A stretch of 64,000 nucleotides of DNA from Paenibacillus soyae (GCF_024623455.1 NZ_JANIPJ010000025.1:1-64000), one strand, 5' to 3'; positions 54,024 through 62,650 are shown, counted from the first letter of the stretch. Program-made: numbers and translations. Notes: a model not told the origin generated them from the sequence alone.

Positions 54024-54063
54024 TTGACGGTTGGGGCGGGTAGACTTATGATAATTATTATAG
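54024..54063 (+). promoter_or_regulatory. Promoter of the TrpXYZ-like importer with a Fur/PerR-like box
   Basis: TTGACG (54024-54029), 17-bp spacer, TATGAT (54047-54052). Overlapping the -10 is TGATAAT-T-ATTATAG (54049-54063), which matches 12 of 14 arm positions of both the Fur 7-1-7 box and the PerR box. The surroundings are AT-rich, so chance similarity must be considered. The rest of 53973-54204 shows no gene. Confidence 0.5.
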
Positions 54064-54204
54064 TTAATTTATAATCGTTTTTTCGCTAAAAAATGGAATT
54101 TAATTATTCGACGCATTAATACTTTAGCGACTAAAAGCGATAAAGCTTCGACGTATATTTGCAACAAACCAAAAAAGAAATAATTATTGAGAGGGGTTAT
54201 TAAA

Positions 54205-55248
54205 ATGAAGAAGAAGTTTTGGCTTGGACTGGCTCTCGCGTCCTTGATGACGGTGACGGCAGCATGCGGCGGCAACGCGGGTAAAGCGAATACGGAGAAT
54301 GAAGGGCAAGCAGCAAATAACGGCGGCACCGAAGGAAAGTCTTATTCGATCGCAATCTCGCAAATCGTGGAGCATCCATCGCTGGACGCTACGCGCCAAG
54401 GATTTCTTGACGCGTTGAAGGACGCAGGATTTGTTGAAGGGGACAATTTGAAAGTTGATTATAACAATGCGCAAGGCGATGCGAACAACTTCAAGCCAAT
54501 CGCCGAGAAGATTGCGTCGGACAAGCCGGATCTTGCGCTTGGAATCGCTACGCCTAACACGCAGGTGTTGGTCGACGAGATCAAAGATTTCCCGGTTCTC
54601 TTCGCGGCAGTCACGGATCCCGTTGATGCGGGCATCGTTTCGCAATTGGAAGCGCCAGGCGGCAACGTAACGGGAGCTTCCGATTCGAACCCTGATGCAA
54701 TTGTACAAACGATGGACTTTATCGCCAAGGAGTTCCCAGACGTGAAGAGCGTTGGCATCGTGATCGACGAATCGCAGGACAATGCTGTCGTGATGAGCGC
54801 AGTCGCTGAGGAGGCTTTGGCCAAGCATAATATTACGCTTGTGAAGGCGCCTGTAGCGAACGCTTCCGATATTCAGCAAGCAGCTGAATCTTTGGTAGGA
54901 CGAGTACAAGCTATTTATATTACATTGGATAACACGGTTGTTGCTGGCGTTGAAGCGATTATCGACGTAGCTGCCGAGAACGACATTCCGTTCTTCTCTG
55001 CCGATCGCGATACAGTTGAGAAAGGCGCTTTCGCAACGGTTGGTTTCAAATACTACGATCATGGTTATGAAGCCGGCCAGATGGCTGTCGAGATCTTGAA
55101 TGGGAAAAATCCAGGAGAGATGAACGTGTCGAAGCCGCAGAAGCTAGACTTCATTATTAACCTTAAAGCAGCGGAAGAGCAAGGCATAACGGTAACGGAT
55201 GCAATGAAGGCATACGTGAAGGATCCGGACAACAATATTATTCAGTAA
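54205..55248 (+). CDS. ABC transporter substrate-binding lipoprotein, TrpX type
   Basis: 347 residues from ATG 54205 (GAGAGGGG upstream). Signal peptide with a lipobox ending in Cys21 (TAAC), then a two-lobe periplasmic-binding fold of the ABC_sub_bind family (YSIAISQIVEHPSLDATRQGFLDALKDAGF ... IPFFSADRDTVEKGAFATVGFKYYDHGYEAGQMAVEIL). Streptococcal TrpX of this family binds tryptophan, but other members are uncharacterised, so the substrate stays open. First gene of a three-gene importer. Confidence 0.9.
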   Translation: MKKKFWLGLALASLMTVTAACGGNAGKANTENEGQAANNGGTEGKSYSIAISQIVEHPSLDATRQGFLDALKDAGFVEGDNLKVDYNNAQGDANNFKPIAEKIASDKPDLALGIATPNTQVLVDEIKDFPVLFAAVTDPVDAGIVSQLEAPGGNVTGASDSNPDAIVQTMDFIAKEFPDVKSVGIVIDESQDNAVVMSAVAEEALAKHNITLVKAPVANASDIQQAAESLVGRVQAIYITLDNTVVAGVEAIIDVAAENDIPFFSADRDTVEKGAFATVGFKYYDHGYEAGQMAVEILNGKNPGEMNVSKPQKLDFIINLKAAEEQGITVTDAMKAYVKDPDNNIIQ

Positions 55249-55277
55249 ATCTCGAAATAAGCGAAAGATCATATAAC

Positions 55278-55312
55278 ATGGGGTGATCGGGATTCTGGTT
55301 CACCCCATTTTC
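55278..55312 (+). terminator. Attenuator-like hairpin between binding-protein and permease genes
   Basis: ATGGGGTGA (55278-55286) pairs perfectly with TCACCCCAT (55300-55308) and TTTT follows. It sits inside the operon, where partial termination would give more binding protein than permease. Confidence 0.7.
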
Positions 55313-55335
55313 CATGGAAAAAGGAGGGGAATGCA

Positions 55336-56250
55336 ATGATGACATCGATGATAGGAGCCGTTGAAAGCGGATTGCTGTATGCATTAATGGCTCTTGGCGT
55401 ATATATAACGTTTCGCATTCTTGACTTTCCGGATCTCACGGTGGACGGCAGCTTCACGACGGGGGCAGCGATCGGCACGGTCATGACGATAGCCGGAAGC
55501 CCGCCATGGCTCGCGGTCGTATATGCATTCATCGGTGGGGGTTTAGCAGGGATGTGCACGGGCTTGCTTCATACCAAAGGCAAGATTAACGGATTGTTAT
55601 CCGGGATTATTATGATGATAGCCTTATATTCGATTAACCTTCGCATACTAGGGAAGCCGGTTGTTTCCCTTCGCGGCGAAGCAAACCTATTCGAATCAGT
55701 GTCGGTTTTGGTGATTGGAATCGGTCTCGTTATCGCAGTCATGATTGCTCTTGTATTATTTTTCAAGACGGACATGGGTCTCAGTCTGCGAGCGACAGGC
55801 GATAATAATCGCATGATCCGCAGCTTCGGCGCGAATACCGATACGACAACCATATTAGGCGTATCCTTGTCCAACGCGCTTGTTGCCTGTTCGGGCGCAC
55901 TAATCGCCTTCTCCCAAAATTCGGCCAACAACACGATGGGCATAGGGATGATCGTCGTGGGCTTGGCTTCCGTCATTATCGGAGAGGCGATATTCGGGTC
56001 CAAATCGATTCTTCGGGCTGTCATTGCGGTTGTTCTCGGCGCAATCATCTACCGCATCATTTATGCACTGGCGCTTCGCGTACCATGGCTGGATGCGCAG
56101 GATATGAAGCTCATTACCGCGGTTATCATAATCGGCGCTCTTGTCGTTCCGACCATTCGCAGAGCAGTGAAGCAGAAATCGATGGCGAAGAAGCGAACGG
56201 AAGACGTATTAGCATCGCTTACGACCGGCAGGAATGGAGGTGCCCGATAA
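55336..56250 (+). CDS. ABC transporter permease, TrpY type (branched-chain-permease superfamily)
   Basis: 304 residues, about eight to nine membrane segments. FRILDFPDLTVDGSFTTGAAIG near the N-terminus and DMGLSLRATGDNNRMIRSFGANTDTTTILG in the middle are hallmarks of this permease group, which pairs with ABC_sub_bind proteins. The second of two tandem ATG codons is equally possible. Its stop shares a base with the start of the ATPase gene. AAAGGAGGGG ribosome binding site. Confidence 0.92.
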   Translation: MMTSMIGAVESGLLYALMALGVYITFRILDFPDLTVDGSFTTGAAIGTVMTIAGSPPWLAVVYAFIGGGLAGMCTGLLHTKGKINGLLSGIIMMIALYSINLRILGKPVVSLRGEANLFESVSVLVIGIGLVIAVMIALVLFFKTDMGLSLRATGDNNRMIRSFGANTDTTTILGVSLSNALVACSGALIAFSQNSANNTMGIGMIVVGLASVIIGEAIFGSKSILRAVIAVVLGAIIYRIIYALALRVPWLDAQDMKLITAVIIIGALVVPTIRRAVKQKSMAKKRTEDVLASLTTGRNGGAR

Positions 56251-57044
56251 TGCTGAAAATCGAGAACGTTTCTAAGCTATTTAACCCCGGTACGTTGGAC
56301 GAGAAGATTGCACTACTGGGCGCTAACCTGATTCTCAAGCCCGGAGACTTCGTCACGGTTATCGGCAGTAACGGCGCCGGTAAATCAACGCTTATGAATA
56401 TTATTTCTGGCGTCATGAAGCCTGATGCAGGCAAAGTTTACATCGAGAATCAGGACGTAAGCCAAATTTCTGAATTCGAACGCAGCCGTTGGATCGGCCG
56501 CGTCTTTCAGGATCCGATGGCGGGCACCGCTCCGCGCATGACAATCGAAGAGAACTTGGCGATCGCCTACAAACGGGGCAAGCCGCGCGGCTTCTCGTTC
56601 GGCGTTAGCGGCAAAACCCGCGCCATATTCCGCAACGAGCTGAGCCGTCTCGGCATCGGTCTCGAGAACCGAATGGGTGCCAAGGTCGGTCTTCTATCCG
56701 GCGGCGAACGCCAGGCACTAAGCTTGCTGATGGCGACATTCACGCGCCCCCAGATCCTGCTCCTCGACGAGCATACGGCGGCCCTCGATCCAGCCCGTGC
56801 GGAGCTAGTAACGACGCTCACCGAAACCATTGTCCGCGAGATGAATCTCACAACACTGATGGTCACGCATAACATGGAGCAGGCCATCCGTCTCGGCAAC
56901 CGTCTCATCATGATGGACAAAGGCAAAATCATTTTGCAGGTGAACGAAGATCGAAAAAAAGACCTGACCGTCGAGCAGCTGCTCGGCGAGTTCGAACAAA
57001 TCAGCGGCAAGAAGATGGCCGACGACCGCGTGGTGTTGGGTTAA
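56250..57044 (+). CDS. ABC transporter ATP-binding protein, TrpZ type
   Basis: 264 residues. Walker A GSNGAGKST, Q-loop RVFQDPMAGTAP, signature LLSGGERQALSLLM, Walker B ILLLDEHTAALDP and switch His MVTHN are all intact. It energises the TrpX/TrpY-like importer. ATG 56250 overlaps the permease stop by one base with GGAGG upstream; the frame is open further upstream but only inside the permease gene. Confidence 0.94.
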   Translation: MLKIENVSKLFNPGTLDEKIALLGANLILKPGDFVTVIGSNGAGKSTLMNIISGVMKPDAGKVYIENQDVSQISEFERSRWIGRVFQDPMAGTAPRMTIEENLAIAYKRGKPRGFSFGVSGKTRAIFRNELSRLGIGLENRMGAKVGLLSGGERQALSLLMATFTRPQILLLDEHTAALDPARAELVTTLTETIVREMNLTTLMVTHNMEQAIRLGNRLIMMDKGKIILQVNEDRKKDLTVEQLLGEFEQISGKKMADDRVVLG

Positions 57045-57102
57045 GGTTGATGTTTGGTGTTTGTTTTGAGGTTTGGGTTTGCAAGGTGTGTCGAGTGCTG
57101 GA

Positions 57103-57212
57103 GAGTAGGTATGGCTGGAGGAGTTTACGTCCGCCTTTAAACGTCGTGTTCCAACCTTATATCTAATGAAAGGAACACGATGTTTAACAGCGGCCGGAAG
57201 CCATACCTACTC
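57103..57212. repeat. 110-bp interrupted palindrome
   Basis: Outer arms GAGTAGGTATGGCT (57103-57116) and AGCCATACCTACTC (57199-57212) are perfect complements. Inner arms TTTAAACGTCGTGTTCC (57136-57152) and GGAACACGATGTTTAAC (57172-57188) match at 15 of 17 positions. The loop is 19 nt. There is no U-run, so it is not a simple terminator. A short GCGC-GTA-GCGC palindrome follows. Non-coding. Confidence 0.85.
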
Positions 57213-57307
57213 GGAAGCGCGTAGCGCGACATTGAAGTTATATATTATAGAAGAAAGAGATCAATGGCATTATTTACGCCAACCGATCCAATCTTCCAGC
57301 CCTATCG

Positions 57308-57342
57308 AAAAGCCAGTCCCCAAGCGGGATTCGGCTTTTTTA
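57308..57342 (+). terminator. Terminator upstream of the S10 operon promoter
   Basis: AAAAGCC-AGT-CCC ... GGG-ATTC-GGCTTTTTT, with T-run. It probably ends transcription from the TrpXYZ-like operon before the S10 promoter. Confidence 0.75.
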
Positions 57343-57371
57343 TCTTTTATGCAGAAAGCTGAAGGTTTTAG

Positions 57372-57400
57372 TTGCAATCGCCCACTCAATTCGATATAAT
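57372..57400 (+). promoter_or_regulatory. Promoter of the S10 ribosomal protein operon
   Basis: TTGCAA (57372-57377), 17-bp spacer, TATAAT (57395-57400). Start of transcription would be near 57407, giving a leader of about 130 nt before rpsJ. Confidence 0.85.
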
Positions 57401-57404
57401 ATTG

Positions 57405-57535
57405 ACTGTTGGTCTGACGTTGCGTTGATGTGAGAGGTTGCCGACACACCCGGCTCCTTTGCCATGGGGCTAGTGACGGGTTTTCTCACGGAGTATGTCC
57501 GATTAAAAAATTGGGCGAAAGAAGGAGGGACTTAT
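57405..57535 (+). promoter_or_regulatory. S10 operon leader
   Basis: Contains GAGAGGTTGCCGACACACCCGGCTC, a sequence I recall as conserved before rpsJ in Bacillales (split: GAGAGGTTGCC then GACACACCCGGCTC). It can form a CCCG-GCTCC / GGGGC ... CGGG stem near 57449-57480. The ribosome binding site GAAGGAGGG lies downstream. Whether a ribosomal protein binds here is unknown. Confidence 0.5.
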
Positions 57536-57844
57536 ATGGCAAAGCAAAAGATTCGTATCCGCTTGAAAGCATACGATCACAGAATTCTTGATCAATCCGC
57601 TGAGAAAATCGTGGAAACTGCAAAACGTTCCGGTGCAGGCGTATCCGGGCCGATTCCGTTGCCAACGGAAAAGCAAATCATCACCATTCTCCGCGCGGTA
57701 CACAAGTACAAGGATTCCCGTGAGCAATTCGAAATGCGCACACACAAGCGCCTTATCGATATTGTGAATCCTACGCCGCAAACGGTTGATGCGCTGATGC
57801 GTTTGGATCTGCCATCCGGTGTAGATATCGAAATCAAGCTGTAA
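57536..57844 (+). CDS. rpsJ: 30S ribosomal protein S10
   Basis: 102 residues from ATG 57536. AKQKIRIRLKAYDHRILDQS opens the protein and the C-terminal NPTPQTVDALMRLDLPSGVDIEIKL is typical. It is also the NusE antitermination factor. An in-frame start at 57464 lies in the leader and is rejected. First gene of the S10 operon. Confidence 0.98.
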   Translation: MAKQKIRIRLKAYDHRILDQSAEKIVETAKRSGAGVSGPIPLPTEKQIITILRAVHKYKDSREQFEMRTHKRLIDIVNPTPQTVDALMRLDLPSGVDIEIKL

Positions 57845-57884
57845 GAAAGCATAGACGATCATAGAGAGGAAATGAGGTGTCAAC

Positions 57885-58508
57885 ATGAAAGGTATCTTAG
57901 GGAAAAAACTTGGAATGACTCAAGTATTTACCGCTGAAGGCAACGTAGTTCCAGTTACTGTAATCGAAGCTGGTCCTAACGTGGTTATTCAGAAGAAGAG
58001 CGTAGAAACCGACGGCTACGAAGCTGTTCAGCTTGGTTTCTCCGATAAGAAAGAGAAACGTTCGAACAAGCCTGAGATCGGCCACGCTAAGAAAGCTGGA
58101 ACGACTCCTAAGCGCTACGTTCGTGAAATTCGCGGGATTAACCTTGGCGAGTACGAAGTTGGCCAGGAAGTGAAAGCCGACTTGTTCGCAGAGGGCGAAT
58201 TTGTTGACGTAACAGGTATTTCGAAAGGTAAAGGCTTTGCCGGCGTTATCAAACGTTGGGGACAAAGCACTGGACCAATGTCTCACGGTTCCCGCTACCA
58301 CCGCGGACCAGGCTCCATGGGTTCGATTCAAGCGAACCGCGTACCGAAAGGCAAACGCCTTCCAGGACATATGGGCAACGAGACAATCACGATTCAAAAG
58401 CTCGAAGTTATCCGTGTAGACGCAGAACGCAACGTGATTCTGGTCAAAGGCTCCGTACCGGGCCCTAAAAACGGCTTCGTTAAAGTAAAACAAACGGTTA
58501 AGAACTAA
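57885..58508 (+). CDS. rplC: 50S ribosomal protein L3
   Basis: 207 residues. MKGILGKKLGMTQVF at the N-terminus and the tentacle segment GTKGKGF-type (here ISKGKGFAGVIKRWGQSTGPMSHGSRYHRGPGSMG) that reaches the peptidyl-transferase centre. It starts 40 nt after rpsJ. Confidence 0.98.
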   Translation: MKGILGKKLGMTQVFTAEGNVVPVTVIEAGPNVVIQKKSVETDGYEAVQLGFSDKKEKRSNKPEIGHAKKAGTTPKRYVREIRGINLGEYEVGQEVKADLFAEGEFVDVTGISKGKGFAGVIKRWGQSTGPMSHGSRYHRGPGSMGSIQANRVPKGKRLPGHMGNETITIQKLEVIRVDAERNVILVKGSVPGPKNGFVKVKQTVKN

Positions 58509-58536
58509 TCGCTCTTGAAGAAAGGAGGAACACGAA

Positions 58537-59160
58537 ATGCCTAAAGTAACAGTATTCAACGTGAGCGGTTCGCAAGTAGGCGAATTGGAACTGGCCGATA
58601 GCGTATTCGGCATCCAGCCTAATGCTCATGTTATGCACAGCGCTGTTGTACTGCAGCAAGCTGCTGAGCGTCAAGGAACGCACAAAACGAAAGGTCGCTC
58701 CGAAGTACGCGGCGGCGGTCGCAAGCCTTGGAAACAAAAAGGCACAGGCCGCGCGCGTCAAGGTTCGATCCGCTCCCCGCAATGGGTTGGCGGCGGTACT
58801 GTATTCGGTCCTACGCCACGCACTTACGGCTTCAAATTGCCTAAGAAAGTTCGTCGTCTTGCGATTAAATCCGCTCTGTCTTCCAAAGTGATTGCAGAAA
58901 GCATCATCGTTCTGGATCAACTGACATTCGCGGCTCCTAAGACGAAAGAATTCAAAGGTATCCTGAGCAACCTGAAAGTCGACCGCAAGGCACTGGTTGT
59001 TACGGCTAACTACGAGGATAATGTAGCATTGTCCGCTCGCAACATCCCTGGCGTGAAGTTCGTCGCTGCTGACGGCATCAATGTTCGCGATGTGCTTGTA
59101 TACGACAAGCTGATTATCACTAAAGATGCAGTTGAGAAAGTACAGGAGGTGCTTGCGTAA
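58537..59160 (+). CDS. rplD: 50S ribosomal protein L4
   Basis: 207 residues. MPKVTVFNVSGSQVGELEL, and the exit-tunnel loop GRSEVRGGGRKPWKQKGTGRARQGSIRSPQWVGGG, where macrolide resistance changes usually occur, has the common sequence. The stop overlaps the rplW start by one base. Strong AAAGGAGG site. Confidence 0.98.
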   Translation: MPKVTVFNVSGSQVGELELADSVFGIQPNAHVMHSAVVLQQAAERQGTHKTKGRSEVRGGGRKPWKQKGTGRARQGSIRSPQWVGGGTVFGPTPRTYGFKLPKKVRRLAIKSALSSKVIAESIIVLDQLTFAAPKTKEFKGILSNLKVDRKALVVTANYEDNVALSARNIPGVKFVAADGINVRDVLVYDKLIITKDAVEKVQEVLA

Positions 59161-59453
59161 TGAAAAATCCTCGCGATATTATCAAGCGCCCGGTTATTAC
59201 GGAACGTACGAGCGATTTCATGGCTGCCAAACGTTATGTGTTTGAAGTAGACCTTCGCGCGAACAAAACCGAAATCAAACAAGCCGTTGAGCAAATCTTT
59301 AACGTAAAAGTAACCGGCGTTAACACAATGCGTGTTGCGGGTAAACCAAAACGTTATGGCAGACATAGCGGATATAGACCTGACTGGAAGAAAGCAATCG
59401 TTCAACTGAGCGATGACAGCAAAGAACTCGAGTTCTTTGAAACGTCTGTATAG
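59160..59453 (+). CDS. rplW: 50S ribosomal protein L23
   Basis: 97 residues. MKNPRDIIKRPVITERTSDFM start and VNTMRVAGKPKRYGRHSGYRPDWKKAIV. It sits at the tunnel exit and docks trigger factor and SRP. It overlaps rplD by one base; AGGAGG lies inside the rplD end. Confidence 0.97.
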   Translation: MKNPRDIIKRPVITERTSDFMAAKRYVFEVDLRANKTEIKQAVEQIFNVKVTGVNTMRVAGKPKRYGRHSGYRPDWKKAIVQLSDDSKELEFFETSV

Positions 59454-59470
59454 AAAAGGAGGGAATACAA

Positions 59471-60301
59471 GTGCCAATCAAAAAGTACAAACCGACCTCT
59501 CCTGCACGTCGTAACATGTCGGTATCCACTTTCGAAGAGATTACGACAAGCACACCGGAGAAATCGTTGCTGGCTCCTCTGTTCAAGAAAGCAGGCCGCA
59601 ACAACCAAGGTAAAATTACGGTTCGCCACCATGGCGGCGGACATAAGCGTAAATACCGTATCATCGACTTCAAACGTACGAAGGATGGCGTTGTGGGTAA
59701 CGTTGCGACGATCGAATACGATCCGAACCGTACTTCCAACATCGCTCTGATCCATTACGTTGACGGCGCGAAAGCTTACATCATTGCACCGAAAGGCTTG
59801 AAAGTAGGCGACAAAATCGTTTCCGGTCCAGACGCGGACATCAAAATCGGTAACGCATTGCCGCTGAAAAACATCCCTGTCGGTACAGTTATCCACAACA
59901 TCGAGCTGAAACCAGGCAAAGGCGGCCAGTTGGTTCGCGCAGCGGGTACAGAAGCTCAGTTGCTGGGTAAAGAAGAAGATTACGTTTCGGTACGTCTGAG
60001 CTCCGGCGAAGTTCGTCGCATTCTGGCTACTTGCCGCGCTACTATCGGTTCCGTAGGCAACGAAGACCACGAGCTCGTGAAAATCGGTAAAGCCGGCCGT
60101 TCCCGTTGGCTTGGCAAACGTCCAGAAGTTCGCGGCGTAGTTATGAACCCGAACGATCACCCGCACGGTGGTGGCGAAGGCCGCGCTCCAATCGGACGCA
60201 AGTCGCCGTTGTCCCCATGGGGCAAACCGACACTCGGCTACAAAACTCGCAAGAAGAAGAAAGCATCGAGCCAATACATTATTCGTCGTCGCACGAAGTA
60301 A
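59471..60301 (+). CDS. rplB: 50S ribosomal protein L2
   Basis: 276 residues, GTG start after AAGGAGGG. MPIKKYKPTSPARRNMSV at the N-terminus and the peptidyl-transferase-associated GVVMNPNDHPHGGGEGRAPIGRKSPLSPWGKPTLGYKTR near the C-terminus with the conserved His. Complete. Confidence 0.98.
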   Translation: MPIKKYKPTSPARRNMSVSTFEEITTSTPEKSLLAPLFKKAGRNNQGKITVRHHGGGHKRKYRIIDFKRTKDGVVGNVATIEYDPNRTSNIALIHYVDGAKAYIIAPKGLKVGDKIVSGPDADIKIGNALPLKNIPVGTVIHNIELKPGKGGQLVRAAGTEAQLLGKEEDYVSVRLSSGEVRRILATCRATIGSVGNEDHELVKIGKAGRSRWLGKRPEVRGVVMNPNDHPHGGGEGRAPIGRKSPLSPWGKPTLGYKTRKKKKASSQYIIRRRTK

Positions 60302-60368
60302 TAGCCGCTTGATACAATGCGCGTGAGAGAAGTCTCACGCCAGCGCCTACGCGAAGGGAGGATTCCAT

Positions 60369-60650
60369 ATGGGTCGCAGTTTGAAGAAAGGTCCATTCAT
60401 CGACGATCATCTGATGAAGAAAGTCGAGGATCTGAACGAAACAAACAAAAAGGTCGTTATCAAAACATGGTCCCGCCGTTCGACGATTTTCCCGCAATTC
60501 ATCGGACACACAGTTGCGGTATATGACGGACGTAAACACGTGCCGGTATACGTAACGGAGGACATGGTAGGACATAAGTTCGGTGAGTTCGCACCGACTC
60601 GTACTTACAAAGGCCATGCGAGCGATGACAAAAAAACGGGCAGACGCTAA
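60369..60650 (+). CDS. rpsS: 30S ribosomal protein S19
   Basis: 93 residues. MGRSLKKGPFIDDHLMKKVEDLNE and GHKFGEFAPTRTYKGHASDDKK are typical. 30S head protein near the A-site tRNA. GGGAGG site upstream. Confidence 0.98.
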   Translation: MGRSLKKGPFIDDHLMKKVEDLNETNKKVVIKTWSRRSTIFPQFIGHTVAVYDGRKHVPVYVTEDMVGHKFGEFAPTRTYKGHASDDKKTGRR

Positions 60651-60693
60651 TTTGCCCTTCTATATTTCCTAATGAACGAGAGGAGGTTCCCAC

Positions 60694-61029
60694 ATGCCAG
60701 AAGCTAAAGCGCACGCTAAATTCGTACGTATCGCACCTCGCAAAGCGCAGCTCGTAGCGGATCTGATTCGCGGCAAGCAAGTTGGCGAAGCAATCGCTAT
60801 CCTGCGCCACACGCCGAAATCGGCTTCCCCGATTATCGAGAAGCTGCTCAACTCCGCGATTGCGAACGCTGAGCATAACTACCAGCTAGACGTTAACAAA
60901 TTGGTCGTATCGCAAGTATTCGCGAACCAAGGACCAACTATGAAACGTTTCCGTCCTCGCGCTATGGGACGTGCTAGCCGGATTAACAAAAGAACCAGCC
61001 ACATCACTTTGGTGGTATCTGAAAAATAA
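60694..61029 (+). CDS. rplV: 50S ribosomal protein L22
   Basis: 111 residues. AHAKFVRIAPRKAQLVADLIRGK and the tunnel hairpin GPTMKRFRPRAMGRASRINKRTSHITLVVSEK are intact, without changes known to give macrolide resistance. GAGAGGAGG site upstream. Confidence 0.98.
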   Translation: MPEAKAHAKFVRIAPRKAQLVADLIRGKQVGEAIAILRHTPKSASPIIEKLLNSAIANAEHNYQLDVNKLVVSQVFANQGPTMKRFRPRAMGRASRINKRTSHITLVVSEK

Positions 61030-61042
61030 GGAGGGATAACGT

Positions 61043-61708
61043 GTGGGTCAAAAGGTAAATCCAGTCGGCCTTCGTGTCGGGATTATCCGTGATTGGGAAT
61101 CCAAATGGTACGCTGGCAAAGACTTTGGCGATCTTCTTCTGGAAGACGTGAAAATCCGTGAGTACTTGAAGAACAAGCTGAAAGACGCGGCAGTTTCCCA
61201 CATTGAGATCGAGCGCGCGGCTAACCGCGTGAACGTAACGATCCAAACGGCGAAGCCGGGTATGGTAATCGGCAAAGGCGGTTCCGAAGTTGAGAACCTG
61301 CGTACGGAGCTTGGCAAGATTACTAAAGGCAAAAAAGTTCACATCAACATCTCCGAAATCAAACAAGCGGATCTGGACGCTATCTTGGTAGCTGAAAGCA
61401 TCGCACAACAACTGGAGCGCCGCGTATCTTTCCGTCGCGCACTGAAACAAGCGATCCAACGCTCGATGAGAGCTGGCGCTAAAGGAATCAAAACTGCGGT
61501 TAGCGGACGCCTTGGCGGCGCTGAGATCGCACGTACGGAAGGCTATAGCGAAGGTACTGTTCCGCTTCATACACTGCGCGCAGACATCGACTACGGCACA
61601 GCTGAAGCACATACGACTTACGGCCGTATCGGCGTAAAAGTATGGATCTACCGCGGCGAAGTCCTTCCTACGAAGAAGAAAGTAGCTCCCCAGGAAGGAG
61701 GCAACTAA
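61043..61708 (+). CDS. rpsC: 30S ribosomal protein S3
   Basis: 221 residues, GTG start at 61043 after AAGGAGGG. MGQKVNPVGLRVGIIRDWESKWYA opening, the KH domain GMVIGKGGSEVENLRTEL and the C-terminal GRLGGAEIARTEGYSEGTVPLHTLRADIDYG. It forms the mRNA entry helicase with S4 and S5. Confidence 0.98.
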   Translation: MGQKVNPVGLRVGIIRDWESKWYAGKDFGDLLLEDVKIREYLKNKLKDAAVSHIEIERAANRVNVTIQTAKPGMVIGKGGSEVENLRTELGKITKGKKVHINISEIKQADLDAILVAESIAQQLERRVSFRRALKQAIQRSMRAGAKGIKTAVSGRLGGAEIARTEGYSEGTVPLHTLRADIDYGTAEAHTTYGRIGVKVWIYRGEVLPTKKKVAPQEGGN

Positions 61709-61710
61709 TC

Positions 61711-62145
61711 ATGTTGGTACCTAAACGTGTAAAACACCGCAAGCAACAACGCGGTAATATGAAAGGTCGCGCTAAAGGCGGCACTACAGTAGTGTTCGGC
61801 GAATACGGTCTTCAAGCGCTTGAGCCATCATGGATCACGAACCGCCAAATCGAGGCTGCTCGTATCGCGATGACACGTTACATCAAGCGTGGCGGTAAAG
61901 TATGGATCAAGATCTTCCCTGACAAACCGATCACTCAGAAGCCTCTCGAGGTGCGGATGGGTTCCGGTAAAGGTAACGTAGAGAAATGGGTAGCCGTTGT
62001 TAAACCGGGCAAAATCATGTTCGAGCTTGCCGGCGTACCTGAAGAAGTAGCTCGTGAAGCAATGCGCCTTGCGGCTCACAAACTGCCTGTCAAAACGAAG
62101 TTCGTGAAACGCGAAGAAGTGGGTGGTGAAGCAAATGAAGGCTAG
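61711..62145 (+). CDS. rplP: 50S ribosomal protein L16
   Basis: 144 residues from ATG 61711, 2 nt after the rpsC stop, so translation is probably coupled. MLVPKRVKHRKQQRGNMKGRAKGG and WIKIFPDKPITQKPLEVRMGSGKG are typical. It positions A-site tRNA. The upstream in-frame start at 61642 lies inside rpsC. Confidence 0.98.
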   Translation: MLVPKRVKHRKQQRGNMKGRAKGGTTVVFGEYGLQALEPSWITNRQIEAARIAMTRYIKRGGKVWIKIFPDKPITQKPLEVRMGSGKGNVEKWVAVVKPGKIMFELAGVPEEVAREAMRLAAHKLPVKTKFVKREEVGGEANEG

Positions 62146-62335
62146 TGAATTTCGCAACCTAACCTCTGTTGAGATTGAACAACAAATCGCTGGTTTCAAA
62201 GAAGAGCTGTTCAACCTTCGTTTCCAATTGGCTACTGGCCAACTGGATAACCCGACTCGGATTCGTGACGTGCGTAAGGAAATAGCTCGTGCTAAAACCG
62301 TTTTGCGTGAAAGAGAACTCGGAATCAGCAGCTAA
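62135..62335 (+). CDS. rpmC: 50S ribosomal protein L29
   Basis: 66 residues from ATG 62135, overlapping the end of rplP by 11 nt. MKASEFRNLTSVEIEQQIAGFKEELFNLRFQLATGQLDNPTRIRDVRKEIARAKTVLRE is the standard two-helix protein. A GGGTGGTG site lies inside rplP. Confidence 0.97.
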   Translation: MKASEFRNLTSVEIEQQIAGFKEELFNLRFQLATGQLDNPTRIRDVRKEIARAKTVLRERELGISS

Positions 62336-62386
62336 TAAATCCTTACCCATACAAGTACGATCACGGATGAAGGAAGGAGGAAGAAC

Positions 62387-62650
62387 ATGAGCGAACGCAA
62401 TGCCCGCAAAGTTCAGATCGGCAAAGTCGTAAGCGACAAAATGGATAAAACAATCGTGGTGGCTGTAGAAACTTACAAAAAGCATGATTTGTACCATAAA
62501 CGCATTAAGTACACGAAGAAGTACAAAGCGCATGACGAAAACAACCAAGCGAAAATTGGCGACACTGTGAAAATCATGGAGACTCGTCCATTATCCAAAG
62601 ACAAGCGCTTCAGACTGGTTGAAGTCGTTGAAGTTGCCGTTGTTCTCTAA
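62387..62650 (+). CDS. rpsQ: 30S ribosomal protein S17
   Basis: 87 residues. NARKVQIGKVVSDKMDKTIVVAVE and GDTVKIMETRPLSKDKRFRLVEVVE are typical of this OB-fold protein. AAGGAGGAAG site upstream. Confidence 0.98.
   Translation: MSERNARKVQIGKVVSDKMDKTIVVAVETYKKHDLYHKRIKYTKKYKAHDENNQAKIGDTVKIMETRPLSKDKRFRLVEVVEVAVVL

Noticed and set aside
57103..57212. Palindrome as terminator of the TrpXYZ-like operon
   Set aside because: No T-run on either strand after the arms; a better terminator lies at 57308-57342.
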